Positions 47,986-56,093 of a stretch of DNA of 64,000 bases are shown here, piece by piece; positions within the stretch are counted from its first letter, which is position 1; each line of letters starts with the position of its first letter. The position numbers were made by a program, and so were the translations under genes. The stretch covers positions 5,642,001 to 5,706,000 of the forward strand of contig NZ_JAJJMM010000001.1 in the NCBI RefSeq assembly GCF_020905295.1, written 5' to 3'. The notes beneath the pieces were generated by a model. The model saw only the letters and a list, made by a program, of their open reading frames with translations. It was not told the origin of the DNA and did not search any database. The stretch comes from Flavobacterium piscisymbiosum (GTDB lineage Bacteria; Bacteroidota; Bacteroidia; Flavobacteriales; Flavobacteriaceae).

Positions 47986-48199
47986 TACCTTATGTAATTG
48001 ATCTTAATTCACTTCCTGTAATGATATTAATCTATATACCCGTTTTGTAATGTAGGACGAGGCTTTAAATATTAAAATTAACATAATACGATAGGCTTAA
48101 TCAGCGACTCTATTTAGGTTTAAACAGGTTTTCTATATTAGATATTTAGACTTGACCTCTTTTTAAATCCATAACTAAAATTGCAAAAAAGCCTCATAT

Positions 48200-48235
48200 A
48201 GCCTTTAAACATACGAGTTTAAAGGCTTTCTTCTT
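48200..48235 (+). terminator. Rho-independent terminator
   Basis: AGCCTTTAAAC (48200-48210), loop ATACGA, GTTTAAAGGCT (48217-48227), then TTCTTCTTT. It separates the copper island from the arsenic operon; the rest of 47986-48290 shows nothing else. Confidence 0.8.
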
Positions 48236-48290
48236 TAATTGTTCTCAAATTATTTAATTAGAATTATTTTTATTTATAAAATTAATATCG

Positions 48291-48304
48291 TAATATTGCA
48301 ATAT
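48291..48304 (+). promoter_or_regulatory. ArsR promoter with overlapping operator
   Basis: TAATATTG at 48291-48298 is a near match to the -7 element. ATATTGCAATAT at 48293-48304 is a perfect 12-base palindrome overlapping it, 13 bases before the arsR ATG. An ArsR dimer bound here would block the promoter, giving autorepression of the whole operon. Confidence 0.6.
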
Positions 48305-48316
48305 AAATATAAAACA

Positions 48317-48649
48317 ATGGGAGCTACAAAAACAGATTATTTTACAGACAGTCAAAACGAACTTGCTGTTTTGGCTAAAGCATTAGGACATCCAGCCCGA
48401 ATTGCTATTATGGAATATTTATTAAAAGTAGACACTTGTATCTGCGGAGATATAGTTAATGAATTACCACTATCCCAGCCTACAGTATCCCAGCATCTTA
48501 AGGAACTTAAAAATGCTGGTTTAATAAAAGGAAGCATTGATGGTAACTCTATTTGTTATTGCATTAATGAACCTGGATTAGAAAAAATAAAAGGCTTTTT
48601 CGAACATATCACCACTCATTTGGAAAAAAAGAGAAACGAGTGCTGTTAA
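48317..48649 (+). CDS. arsR: ArsR family arsenic-responsive repressor
   Basis: 110 residues from ATG 48317; a longer frame to 48239 would extend through the operator and is rejected. Winged helix with recognition segment [21 protein letters not shown] metal site CIC in [10 protein letters not shown] (Cys41 and Cys43) matches the As(III)/Sb(III)-sensing cysteines of ArsR. C-terminal NECC may add ligands. Heads the arsenic operon on the plus strand. Confidence 0.92.
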   Translation: MGATKTDYFTDSQNELAVLAKALGHPARIAIMEYLLKVDTCICGDIVNELPLSQPTVSQHLKELKNAGLIKGSIDGNSICYCINEPGLEKIKGFFEHITTHLEKKRNECC

Positions 48650-48670
48650 TTTTATAAAGATGGAAAAAAG

Positions 48671-49156
48671 ATGGAAATAAGAAATTTGTTAGCAGTTGAT
48701 TGGGAACAGGTTAGCTTGATATATGAAAAAGGCATAAATACTGGCAATGCTACTTTTCAGACCAGTAGTCCTTCATGGGAAGATTGGAATGCATCACATC
48801 TGGCCTCCTGCAGAGTTGTTGCAGAAAAAGATGAGCAGCTTCTAGGCTGGGCAGCACTAACACCAGTCTCTTCACGGTGTGTATATGCAGGCGTAGCTGA
48901 AGTCAGCGTGTATGTTGATCCTGAACAGTCAGGCAAAGGAATTGGTCTTTTACTTTTAAACGAGCTTGTTCATTTAAGTGAAGCTGAAGGCATATGGACG
49001 CTTCAGGCTGGTATATTTCCTGAAAATACAGCAAGTCTGCGTATTCATGAAAAAGCCGGATTCAGGATCTTAGGCATTCGCGAAAAGATCGGGAAGCAAA
49101 ATGGAATCTGGAGAGATAACGTCCTTTTGGAAAGAAGAAGCAAATTAATTAATTAA
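48671..49156 (+). CDS. GNAT acetyltransferase, ArsN-like
   Basis: 161 residues, the phosphinothricin-acetyltransferase-like branch of GNAT, with the acetyl-CoA loop EQSGKGIGLLLLNELV (about 92-107) and ENTASLRIHEKAGFRILG. Located between arsR and other ars genes. Within ars operons this branch is called ArsN and is reported to acetylate arsinothricin, an organoarsenical antibiotic. Assignment to that substrate rests on context only; a general phosphinothricin-type acetyltransferase is the alternative. Confidence 0.82.
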   Translation: MEIRNLLAVDWEQVSLIYEKGINTGNATFQTSSPSWEDWNASHLASCRVVAEKDEQLLGWAALTPVSSRCVYAGVAEVSVYVDPEQSGKGIGLLLLNELVHLSEAEGIWTLQAGIFPENTASLRIHEKAGFRILGIREKIGKQNGIWRDNVLLERRSKLIN

Positions 49157-49257
49157 ATAAATATTTACTTAAAAATACAATAGCAGCAATAATTGCTTAA
49201 TCATAGTTATTACCACCGCTGCAAAAAAATATTATAAATTTTTAAAACACATAAATT

Positions 49258-49731
49258 ATGAAACTTTCAGAAATTAAAGAAGTATTAAAAACAGTTGACG
49301 CTGTAAATTTTGAATTGCCAAACGGAAATTTTGTTCCGGAATATTTCCATGTAACAGAAGTTGGTCTAATTACTAAAAACTTTATTGATTGTGGCGGAAC
49401 AGTAAGAAAAGAAACTGTTGTAAACTTTCAGCTTTGGGATGCTAATGATTATGAACACAGACTTAAACCACAAAAATTGATTCATATAATTGAACTTTCA
49501 GAAAAGGTTTTAGGCATTGAAGACCATGAAATTGAAGTTGAATATCAGGATACCACAATCGGTAAATATGATCTTGATTTTAATGGCAAAAACTTTATTC
49601 TATTAAATAAACAGACTGCATGTTTGGCTCAGGAGCAATGTGGAATCCCGTCCGACAAATCAAAAGTAAAATTATCTCAATTAAATGCTGATATTGCAAG
49701 TTCATGCGCACCTGGATCAGGCTGTTGTTAA
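49258..49731 (+). CDS. DUF6428 family protein
   Basis: 157 residues, soluble, with family text such as NFELPNGNFVPEYFHVTEVG and QLWDANDYEHRLKPQKLIHI, and a cysteine-bearing C-terminus (CLAQEQCG and SSCAPGSGCC). DUF6428 is a usual member of Bacteroidota ars operons, placed just before the arsenate-reductase-like phosphatase. The C-terminal Cys pairs suggest arsenite binding, possibly as a chaperone, but no function is established. Confidence 0.82.
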   Translation: MKLSEIKEVLKTVDAVNFELPNGNFVPEYFHVTEVGLITKNFIDCGGTVRKETVVNFQLWDANDYEHRLKPQKLIHIIELSEKVLGIEDHEIEVEYQDTTIGKYDLDFNGKNFILLNKQTACLAQEQCGIPSDKSKVKLSQLNADIASSCAPGSGCC

Positions 49732-49777
49732 TTTTTAATGACAATTAAACATCTATTATAAATACCAGACAAAAACT

Positions 49778-50392
49778 ATGTTATTTACTGAAATAAAAAA
49801 CACCCTAAACTCATTTGATTTTAATCAGATTTCAGAAGATCGTAAAACTATACTGCAGCCATTAGTGGACTATATTCAAAATAAAGTCGACAACAAACTG
49901 CCGATTAGACTTAATCTGATCTGCACACATAATTCCAGAAGAAGTCACTTGTCCCAGGTCTGGGCACAGACTGCTGCTGCACATTATAATGTACAGAATG
50001 TTTCCTGCTATTCAGGAGGTACAGAAGCTACTGCACTTTTCCCAATGGTAGCCGAAACCCTGCAACGCAATGGATTTAAAGTTAAAACTATTTCTGAAAG
50101 TCAAAACCCGGTTTACTCTATAAAATTTTCAGCAAATGAACTACCCGTTATCGGTTTTTCTAAAACCTATGATGATGATTTTAATCCCGAGAGTGAATTT
50201 GTTGCTATAATGACCTGTTCACAGGCTGATGGAGGCTGTCCTTTTATTGCAGGTGCCGAAAAGCGTATACCGATTACTTTTGAAGATCCAAAAGTTTCAG
50301 ACGGCACAGCACAGCAAAAAGAAGTATATCTGGAGCGAAGCCTTCAGATTGGGACTGAAATGTTTTATGTATTCTCACAAATCAAACAATAA
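49778..50392 (+). CDS. Arsenate reductase-like low-molecular-weight tyrosine phosphatase
   Basis: 204 residues. The P-loop CX5R is CTHNSRR at residues 49-55 in [16 protein letters not shown], preceded by a helical N-terminal extension typical of the Bacteroidota ars-linked phosphatases. A second conserved Cys region is [12 protein letters not shown]. It would reduce As(V) to As(III), which ACR3 then exports. Only 2 bases separate it from acr3. Confidence 0.88.
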   Translation: MLFTEIKNTLNSFDFNQISEDRKTILQPLVDYIQNKVDNKLPIRLNLICTHNSRRSHLSQVWAQTAAAHYNVQNVSCYSGGTEATALFPMVAETLQRNGFKVKTISESQNPVYSIKFSANELPVIGFSKTYDDDFNPESEFVAIMTCSQADGGCPFIAGAEKRIPITFEDPKVSDGTAQQKEVYLERSLQIGTEMFYVFSQIKQ

Positions 50393-50394
50393 AA

Positions 50395-51465
50395 ATGTCA
50401 GTAAATAACTGTGCGCATGCCGCAGGACGCAAAAAATTAGGTTTCCTGGATAGATTTTTAACCCTCTGGATTTTCCTGGCTATGGCTCTTGGCGTAGCAA
50501 TAGGATATTTCATTCCGTCCAGTGGTAATTTTATAAATTCATTCTCAAGCGGGACAACTAATATTCCTTTGGCTATTGGACTTATTCTTATGATGTACCC
50601 CCCTCTTGCCAAAGTGAAATACGAGCAAATGGGACAAGTTTTTAGAAACACAAAAATCCTGGGAGCCTCTTTATTTTTAAATTGGGTTGTTGGACCAATT
50701 TTAATGTTTTTACTAGCCTTGCTTTTTTTAAATGGCTATCCTGAATATATGATCGGTGTCATTCTGATAGGTTTGGCCCGTTGTATTGCAATGGTTGTCG
50801 TTTGGAATGATTTGGCAGATGGAAACAGGGAATATGCTGCAGGCCTTATTGCACTTAACAGCATTTTTCAGGTTCTGCTTTATAGTGTATATGCTTATAT
50901 CTTCATAACTGTTCTTCCTCCCTACTTTGGCTATAATGGATTTGAAGTTAACATCAGTATTGGCCAGATCGCCGAAAGCGTGGGGATATATTTAGGAATT
51001 CCTTTTGCTCTTGGAATCATAAGCCGTTATGCTCTTATTGCCCTGAAAGGTTCTGAGTGGTTTGAAACTAAATACGTACCATTTATTTCTCCTATTACAC
51101 TTATATCGTTGCTTTTTACAATCATAGTGATGTTCAGCCTTAAAGGGGAGCTTATTGTCCATATTCCTATGGATGTTGTTCGTATCGCAGTTCCATTGGT
51201 AATATATTTTACCATCATGTTTATCATCAGCTTCTTTGTTGGAAAATATTTTGGTGCTGACTATTCGAAAGCGACTGCTATAGCTTTTACGGCTACCGGT
51301 AATAATTTTGAGCTTGCTATTGCAGTAGCCATTGGTGTCTTTGGCATAAACAGCGGTCAGGCATTTGCAGGAGTTATAGGGCCATTAGTAGAAGTTCCGG
51401 CGCTCATTGCACTGGTTAATGTTGCTTTCTGGTTCAGAAAGAAGTATTATTTAAAAACAGCATAG
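50395..51465 (+). CDS. acr3: ACR3 family arsenite efflux transporter
   Basis: 356 residues, ten membrane segments. Family motifs are seen: [18 protein letters not shown] at the N-terminus, [18 protein letters not shown] with the conserved Cys near 130 in segment 4, and [18 protein letters not shown] with the conserved Glu in segment 9. It exports As(III) from the cytoplasm. Tightly coupled to the upstream phosphatase gene. Confidence 0.95.
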   Translation: MSVNNCAHAAGRKKLGFLDRFLTLWIFLAMALGVAIGYFIPSSGNFINSFSSGTTNIPLAIGLILMMYPPLAKVKYEQMGQVFRNTKILGASLFLNWVVGPILMFLLALLFLNGYPEYMIGVILIGLARCIAMVVVWNDLADGNREYAAGLIALNSIFQVLLYSVYAYIFITVLPPYFGYNGFEVNISIGQIAESVGIYLGIPFALGIISRYALIALKGSEWFETKYVPFISPITLISLLFTIIVMFSLKGELIVHIPMDVVRIAVPLVIYFTIMFIISFFVGKYFGADYSKATAIAFTATGNNFELAIAVAIGVFGINSGQAFAGVIGPLVEVPALIALVNVAFWFRKKYYLKTA

Positions 51466-51488
51466 TTTCCAATACTAATTTCTAAAAG

Positions 51489-52223
51489 ATGAGAATTGCA
51501 ATAATATCGGATATACATGCCAATTTTCCGGCACTGGAACAAACCTTAAAAAGTATCGAACAGCAGAATATTGACGCTGTTTACTGCCTAGGAGATTTGG
51601 TAGGTTATAATTTATGTCCTAACGCCGTGATAAATGAAATTCGTAAAAGACATATTCCGACTCTGGCAGGAAATCATGATGTTAAAGCTGTAGAAATACA
51701 TAATGAGGGTTCTAATGACTCAGAAAGTTATGCATATCAAATAGTGGGCAAAGAGCAGATTAAATATCTTTCTGCTCTTCCTGCCCATATTAAACTAGAA
51801 TTTCAGACAACGGATAAACTAATCAAGATCTTAATGGTACACGGCAGTCCTTACAGCAATACCGAATATTTGCTTGAGGATAAAAAGGAAAATGATTTTA
51901 CTGCTATTTTTCTTGACTCCATCGCTGACATTATTATTTGTGGCCATTCGCACAAGCCTTATCATAGAGTTTTAGAAAACCCGAATAAAAAAGGCAGTTA
52001 TTTCCATGCTATTAATGCAGGATCAGTAGGAAAACCAAAGGACGGAAATCCTAAATGCTGTTATGCAGTACTGACTATGGACAAAAGCAGTAATCTCTCA
52101 AAAAAAGAAGGTGTACAGGTAGAATTCATAAGAGTAGACTATGATGTTGAAAAAACTGCGATGGCTATTGAAGAAAGTCCACTACCAAACGTTTACGCAC
52201 TTATGCTTCGAAAAGCATATTAA
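51489..52223 (+). CDS. Calcineurin-like metallophosphoesterase
   Basis: 244 residues with all five metal motifs: SDIHAN (about 8-13), GDLVG (about 36-40), GNHD (about 62-65), the MVHGSP His and GHSHKP. Similar to YfcE/MJ0936-type phosphodiesterases. It starts 23 bases after acr3 and is a common last gene of Bacteroidota ars operons. Substrate unknown; handling of arsenylated nucleotides or sugars is speculation. Confidence 0.85.
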   Translation: MRIAIISDIHANFPALEQTLKSIEQQNIDAVYCLGDLVGYNLCPNAVINEIRKRHIPTLAGNHDVKAVEIHNEGSNDSESYAYQIVGKEQIKYLSALPAHIKLEFQTTDKLIKILMVHGSPYSNTEYLLEDKKENDFTAIFLDSIADIIICGHSHKPYHRVLENPNKKGSYFHAINAGSVGKPKDGNPKCCYAVLTMDKSSNLSKKEGVQVEFIRVDYDVEKTAMAIEESPLPNVYALMLRKAY

Positions 52224-52246
52224 AAACTGCCGCAATAAAATCATTC

Positions 52247-52819
52247 ATGGAAAATTTTAAATTATTTTTGAATAGTCTTACTCCTGTCAGCGATCAGGAA
52301 TTTGAAAATTACAGCCAATATTTTAAAGTCCGTAGTTTACCTAAAAACAGTTATTTTGCAGTGCAGGGCAAAATATGTCATGAAGTGGCTTTTATAAAAA
52401 AAGGAACACTCCGAAATTATTATCTTAATGAAAAATCTGAGGAAGTAACTTCTTGCTTCTGTACCCAAAACAACTTAACAACATCTTATAAAAGTTTTGT
52501 TTCCCAACAGCCTTCAGAACTATCTATTCAGGCTATCGAAGATACTGAGCTTTTGGTTATTGATTACCGTGATTTACAAAATCTTTATCAAAAAAGTTCA
52601 GTTTGGCAGAATATCGGGAGGATAATTGCTGAGCGACAATACATGGTAATGGAACAGTATGCCAGTGTTCTTTGCAATGAGACAGCTAAAGAAAAATATC
52701 TCCGTTTATTAAAAGAGGAGCCATCGATTCTAAACAAAGCTTCCGTAAATGATATCGCCAGCTATCTTGGTGTAACCCGTAGAACACTCAGCCGGATTCG
52801 AAAAGAAATCACGCAATAA
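52247..52819 (+). CDS. Crp/Fnr family transcriptional regulator
   Basis: 190 residues: cyclic-nucleotide-binding-like beta-roll (AVQGKICHEVAFIKKGTLRNYY) without a clear cAMP-binding signature, dimer helix (RQYMVMEQYASVLCNETAKEKYLRLL), and a C-terminal winged helix (SVNDIASYLGVTRRTLSRIR). Short Flavobacterial Crp/Fnr proteins of this type usually act on the next gene. The palindrome AGGACA-TT-TGTCCT begins 6 bases after its stop and lies in the promoter of the next gene. Confidence 0.88.
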   Translation: MENFKLFLNSLTPVSDQEFENYSQYFKVRSLPKNSYFAVQGKICHEVAFIKKGTLRNYYLNEKSEEVTSCFCTQNNLTTSYKSFVSQQPSELSIQAIEDTELLVIDYRDLQNLYQKSSVWQNIGRIIAERQYMVMEQYASVLCNETAKEKYLRLLKEEPSILNKASVNDIASYLGVTRRTLSRIRKEITQ

Positions 52820-52824
52820 TTTCG

Positions 52825-52868
52825 AGGACATTTGTCCTATGATAAATTCTAGCCTCCCATTATTTTTG
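52825..52868 (+). promoter_or_regulatory. Promoter with Crp/Fnr-like box
   Basis: AGGACA (52825-52830) and TGTCCT (52833-52838) form a palindrome with a 2-base spacer. TATTTTTG at 52861-52868 matches TAnnTTTG exactly. With a start site expected near 52873 the box is centred about -41.5, the classic class II activator position. The adjacent Crp/Fnr gene is the natural regulator. Confidence 0.65.
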
Positions 52869-52891
52869 CCTTATAACAAATTCAAAAATAA

Positions 52892-53464
52892 ATGGAAACA
52901 GCTATTATTATCATCACAATTTTACTTATTCTTTTTTCTATTCTAGCATTGTATGATGGATTTTATCTTCATATTTTCAAATACAAACTGCACAATCATC
53001 CAGAAAGTAAAACAGAACATTATATCCATACAATAAGAGCAATCTTCTTTCCTGCAATTTTATATTTCTTATTTTTAAAACAAGATTGCACTATCAGCTT
53101 TTTAATTGGAATAATCATTGTCTTTCTTGACATTTTAGTAATGTCCATTGATGCATATATGGAAAAAGACAGCAGGGAATTTATGGGAGGACTTCCCCGC
53201 TGGGAATATATTCTTCATCTTTTTGTCAACGGACTGCATTTTTCATCCATAGCATTATTTTTATCTCTAAAATTAAAGTATGAAAACAAGAATATAGTTA
53301 TCATTCCAAACATTTATCAGTATCAAAACTTTGAATTATTTCATGTAGTCATTATTAACCTTATACCTGGCGCTATAATAATTGGAACAATTCACGTCCT
53401 ATTATGCACTATAAAAACAAAAAACCTTTGGAATAATCTACGAGATCGCATTCAATGTTGCTAG
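52892..53464 (+). CDS. Hypothetical multi-pass membrane protein
   Basis: 190 residues with five or six membrane segments (about 4-24, 47-62, 67-88, 107-127, 130-136, 150-172). Readable loop text includes KYKLHNHPESKTEHYIHTIR and FMGGLPRWEYILHLFVNGLH, His-rich on what may be the same face. No family recognised. Expressed from its own promoter with a Crp/Fnr box. Confidence 0.7.
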   Translation: METAIIIITILLILFSILALYDGFYLHIFKYKLHNHPESKTEHYIHTIRAIFFPAILYFLFLKQDCTISFLIGIIIVFLDILVMSIDAYMEKDSREFMGGLPRWEYILHLFVNGLHFSSIALFLSLKLKYENKNIVIIPNIYQYQNFELFHVVIINLIPGAIIIGTIHVLLCTIKTKNLWNNLRDRIQCC

Positions 53465-53508
53465 CACCTTTTTACACTTGATCTCAATAGAAACACCTTC
53501 ATATTAGA

Positions 53509-54825
53509 TTATGCTTTAATTAAAGCAAGCTTCTTTTTCATTTCATTTAACTCGTTCTCCATTCGCTCAATTGTCTGTAAAGTTAACTCACCAGAAACAT
53601 CGTCCTTATCTGCCAGTCTGTGTTTTAGTCCCTGCATCTCGCGACCTATTGACAGCTGCTCGGTCATTGCATACTGTTCGGTCTGGCTGACAGACTGGTG
53701 CCCTAGCATTTCTTTTACTACATGTATAGGCACATCATTATTGAGCGTTATAGTGCTCGCAAAAGTCCTTCTCGCCTTATGCGTATTTAAAGCAGTTGTT
53801 ATACCACATAAATCAGCTATTTCTTTAAGATATTCATTCATTTTCTGATTTGAACTTACAGGCAATACTGAATTCCTTTCCAAGCAAAGTGGATGATTTC
53901 GATATCTCTCCATTATCATAACCGCTTTAGGCAATAGTGGAATATTAATAGGGCTCCCGGTTTTCTGCCGCCCTGCCATTATCCATTTTTCACCATCAAT
54001 ACCTACTTTTAAATCAGACTGTTTCAGATTATAAACATCAACATACGCTAGACCAGTGTAGCACTGAAAAACAAAAACATCTCTAACCACACTTAGACGG
54101 GCTGTAGAAAAATGATGTTTTTCCAGTGAGTCCAATTCATGATTAGTCAAAGGCTTTTTAGGAACTTTCGTTTTTTTAGATTTGAAACGTTTAAATGGAT
54201 CAGATGCAATAATTTCCTTATCAACGGCACTAAGGACGATTTTCTTAAAATTAGTAATGTACTTAAGGGCAGTGTTGTTACTGATATTTTTTACTGTCTT
54301 AAGATAGAACTCATAATCTTTTACAAATTCAAAATTAAGCTCATTAAATTCCATATCCTCAACACCGTATTTATAAAGCATAAATTCTCTGACATGGTTT
54401 TTTGATATCTTGTAACGCTCATGGGTTCCTATAGCATACTCCTCTTTTTCTACCAAAGCCAGCATTTGATCATTGTGAAGCTGAAATTCCTGCAGTACTG
54501 TAGATTTTTTTTCTGTTGTTTTACCTAAAGCATAATTAATGAGCTTTATACTGGTAACTGTTTCACCTTTTTCAGAAAGTTCGTCCCTGTACCGGCTTAT
54601 TTTAAGTTCAAGTGAGTTTAAAAACAAATTCAGAGTCTTGGCATCTTCCTTATTTCCTGTAGCCCTTGCAGTCTTTTGCTCCCATCGTTTTAGATCCCAC
54701 TTTCTTTTTGTGGAAGTTTCTTTAGGAACGCCATCTACAGTAATTCTTAGATAAATGTATTTTTCATTGGTACTTTTTACGGAACTCTTCAAAAAGAAGG
54801 TAATTCCAAAACTGCTTTCTAACAT
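53509..54825 (-). CDS. Tyrosine site-specific integrase of the element
   Basis: 438 residues: an N-terminal arm-binding domain (about 8-90), a SAM-like core-binding domain (about 110-215) and a catalytic domain. Catalytic residues visible: Lys288 (RQKTG), His349 and Arg352 (HKARRTF), His376 (LGHQS) and nucleophile Tyr385 (EQYAM). The first catalytic Arg, expected at TGLR, is replaced by Ala260 in CYTGLAYVD, a substitution also found in IntDOT-like Bacteroidota integrases. A C-terminal Glu/Lys coiled tail follows. It is transcribed away from the tRNA cluster at 55251 and would integrate the element there. Confidence 0.93.
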   Translation of the reverse strand: MLESSFGITFFLKSSVKSTNEKYIYLRITVDGVPKETSTKRKWDLKRWEQKTARATGNKEDAKTLNLFLNSLELKISRYRDELSEKGETVTSIKLINYALGKTTEKKSTVLQEFQLHNDQMLALVEKEEYAIGTHERYKISKNHVREFMLYKYGVEDMEFNELNFEFVKDYEFYLKTVKNISNNTALKYITNFKKIVLSAVDKEIIASDPFKRFKSKKTKVPKKPLTNHELDSLEKHHFSTARLSVVRDVFVFQCYTGLAYVDVYNLKQSDLKVGIDGEKWIMAGRQKTGSPINIPLLPKAVMIMERYRNHPLCLERNSVLPVSSNQKMNEYLKEIADLCGITTALNTHKARRTFASTITLNNDVPIHVVKEMLGHQSVSQTEQYAMTEQLSIGREMQGLKHRLADKDDVSGELTLQTIERMENELNEMKKKLALIKA

Positions 54826-54927
54826 AATTCAACAATTTAATAAGTTAATAAAGGTCGAATTATAATATCTCTAAATCAAGTCGTTAACGAGCTTTACATG
54901 TTGAATAACAAGTTGTTACGCCTTTTT

Positions 54928-55187
54928 TTGTGGCAGTTTTTTTTACCAAAATAAATTGCCACGAATGTGCCATAAAAATTAGTGAAAGAATGAGTGTTTT
55001 TGAATCTAAAAAGAAGAATAAAAAAACCCGCATCCTTGTAAAGTGCGGGTTTCAATGTATTAACCAATTATAAAAATCGGTTTCAGTGATCCCAGAAGGA
55101 TTGCAACTATAGCCGCAAACCCGCGTCATTTCTTAACTTCAGTAATTTCAAAAACCGTTTGCCACAGTTTTGCCACATTTTTTTCAG
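54928..55187. other. Repeated GCCAC motifs, candidate integrase arm sites
   Basis: The gene-free stretch 54826-55250 carries several related strings: TTGTGGCAG (54928-54936, inverted), TTGCCACG (54956-54963), and two direct copies of TTTGCCACA about 11 bases apart (55158-55177). Integrases of this class bind repeated arm sites close to the core crossover. The spacing of about one helical turn fits, but no binding data exist. Confidence 0.35.
55024..55052. terminator. Hairpin terminator
   Basis: AAACCCGCA (55024-55032) and TGCGGGTTT (55044-55052) form a 9-base stem. No coding sequence adjoins it on either side, so it probably insulates the attachment region. Confidence 0.6.
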
Positions 55188-55214
55188 CAATTTTGAAAAC
55201 AAATAAAATAAACA

Positions 55215-55245
55215 AAAAAAGCCACTCAAATTGATGAGTGGCTTT
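55215..55245 (-). terminator. Terminator of the tRNA operon
   Basis: AAAGCCACTCA (55218-55228) and TGAGTGGCTTT (55235-55245); on the minus strand the stem is followed by a run of T. It ends transcription 6 bases after tRNA-Arg. Confidence 0.85.
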
Positions 55246-55250
55246 CTACG

Positions 55251-55324
<74 letters not shown>

Positions 55325-55341
55325 ATTTATTTTAAAACTTA

Positions 55342-55399
55342 ACCTTCTGACCGTCCCGATTGGAAATCGGGATGCTCTATCCAGCTGAGCTATGCGTCC
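55342..55399 (-). pseudogene. Chimeric tRNA remnant
   Basis: From 55399 the minus strand matches tRNA-Arg for its first 27 bases (acceptor 5' strand, D-arm). It then has a different anticodon arm (TCCCGA/TCGGGA, loop TTTCCAA, anticodon TCC) and resumes ACGGTC-AGAAGGTT before breaking off. The T-loop and acceptor 3' strand are missing, so it cannot fold as a tRNA. A recombination scar is likely. Confidence 0.7.
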
Positions 55400-55476
55400 A
55401 TTTGTTTTAAAACTTTATGGCAAAGTTAGAATTTTATATAACTAACTTCCTAAACTAAAACCACGCTAATAAAAAC

Positions 55477-55504
55477 AAAAAAGCCACTCGATTGAATGGC
55501 TTTT
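55477..55504 (-). terminator. Terminator after the second tRNA-Arg
   Basis: On the minus strand AAAAGCCATTC and GAGTGGCTTTT pair (one G-U) with a 4-base loop and run into T. It is near-identical to the terminator at 55215-55245, so gene plus terminator were duplicated together. Confidence 0.75.
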
Positions 55505-55506
55505 CG

Positions 55507-55580
<74 letters not shown>

Positions 55581-55612
55581 ATTTGTTTTAAAACTTTATG
55601 GCAAAGTTTTCG

Positions 55613-55687
55613 TCGGGGTGGCAGGATTCGAACCTGCGGCCTCCTGCTCCCAAAGCAGGCGCGATAACCGGGCTACGCTACACCCCG
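55613..55687 (-). tRNA. tRNA-Pro (anticodon TGG)
   Basis: 75 bases: acceptor CGGGGTG/CACCCCG, anticodon stem CCTGC/GCAGG with TTTGGGA loop reading TGG, T-arm GGTTCGAATCC, discriminator A. Confidence 0.95.
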
Positions 55688-55772
55688 AAAATTCTTTCTG
55701 TGCTCTTCCCAATTTTTAATTGGAACACGATAATCGAATTTCTTCAATACTCAATAAGCAAATTATTAAGCG

Positions 55773-55854
55773 GAGAGACAGGGACTCGAACCCTGGCGAC
55801 GGTTACCCGTCGACAGATTAGCAATCTGCTCCATTACCGCTCTGGCACCTCTCC
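55773..55854 (-). tRNA. tRNA-Ser (anticodon GCT)
   Basis: About 82 bases: acceptor GGAGAGG/TCTCTCC, anticodon stem with TTGCTAA loop reading GCT, a class II long variable arm (CGACGG/CCGTCG), T-arm GGGTTCGAGTCCC, discriminator G. First tRNA of the minus-strand cluster. Confidence 0.95.
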
Positions 55855-56037
55855 AAGCTCAAGAAACGTGTTCTGTTTTGCGGTTGCAAATGTAAGACAA
55901 CATTCCATATCTCACAAGTATTTCTGCGCTTTTTTTAATCTTTTTTCAATCTTTTTTTTAAAACACTTAACAATCAAACAAATAGAATTAACAAAAATTT
56001 CATATTAAATTTAAAATCCAATCGAATTGCACCAAAA

Positions 56038-56068
56038 TTTGAATTTATTCAAATAAAGAGTAAATTTG
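56038..56068 (+). promoter_or_regulatory. Bacteroidota promoter of the thiolase gene
   Basis: TTTG at 56038-56041 and TAAATTTG at 56061-56068, 19 bases apart, match both consensus elements (-33 and -7). The ATG follows at 56094. Confidence 0.8.
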
Positions 56069-56093
56069 CTTGATTAACTAATATTAACAGAAA

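Larger units (their letters stand above)
1..55250. mobile_element. Integrative mobilizable/conjugative element, right-hand part
   Basis: Seen: a mobilization module (coupling ATPase, HUH relaxase, accessory protein, oriT-like repeats) at 2-5.9 kb, cargo for metal and arsenic resistance, and a tyrosine integrase at 53509-54825. The integrase lies next to the 3' end of a tRNA-Arg gene. Known: many Bacteroidota elements integrate at tRNA 3' ends with the integrase gene at that border. Inferred: the right border is at about 55251. The left border lies outside the window, since no second copy of the tRNA 3' end was noticed here. No mating-pair formation genes are visible except the coupling protein, so it could be mobilizable only. 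An IS-linked rearrangement at 20-22.7 kb means the element may be composite. Confidence 0.6.

Noticed and set aside
48239..48316. 26-residue N-terminal extension of ArsR
   Set aside because: It would translate the operator and promoter; ArsR proteins start at the [13 protein letters not shown] position.
55598..56008. 136-residue frame across tRNA-Pro and tRNA-Ser
   Set aside because: It translates the tRNA genes and their spacers; the cloverleaf folds explain the sequence.
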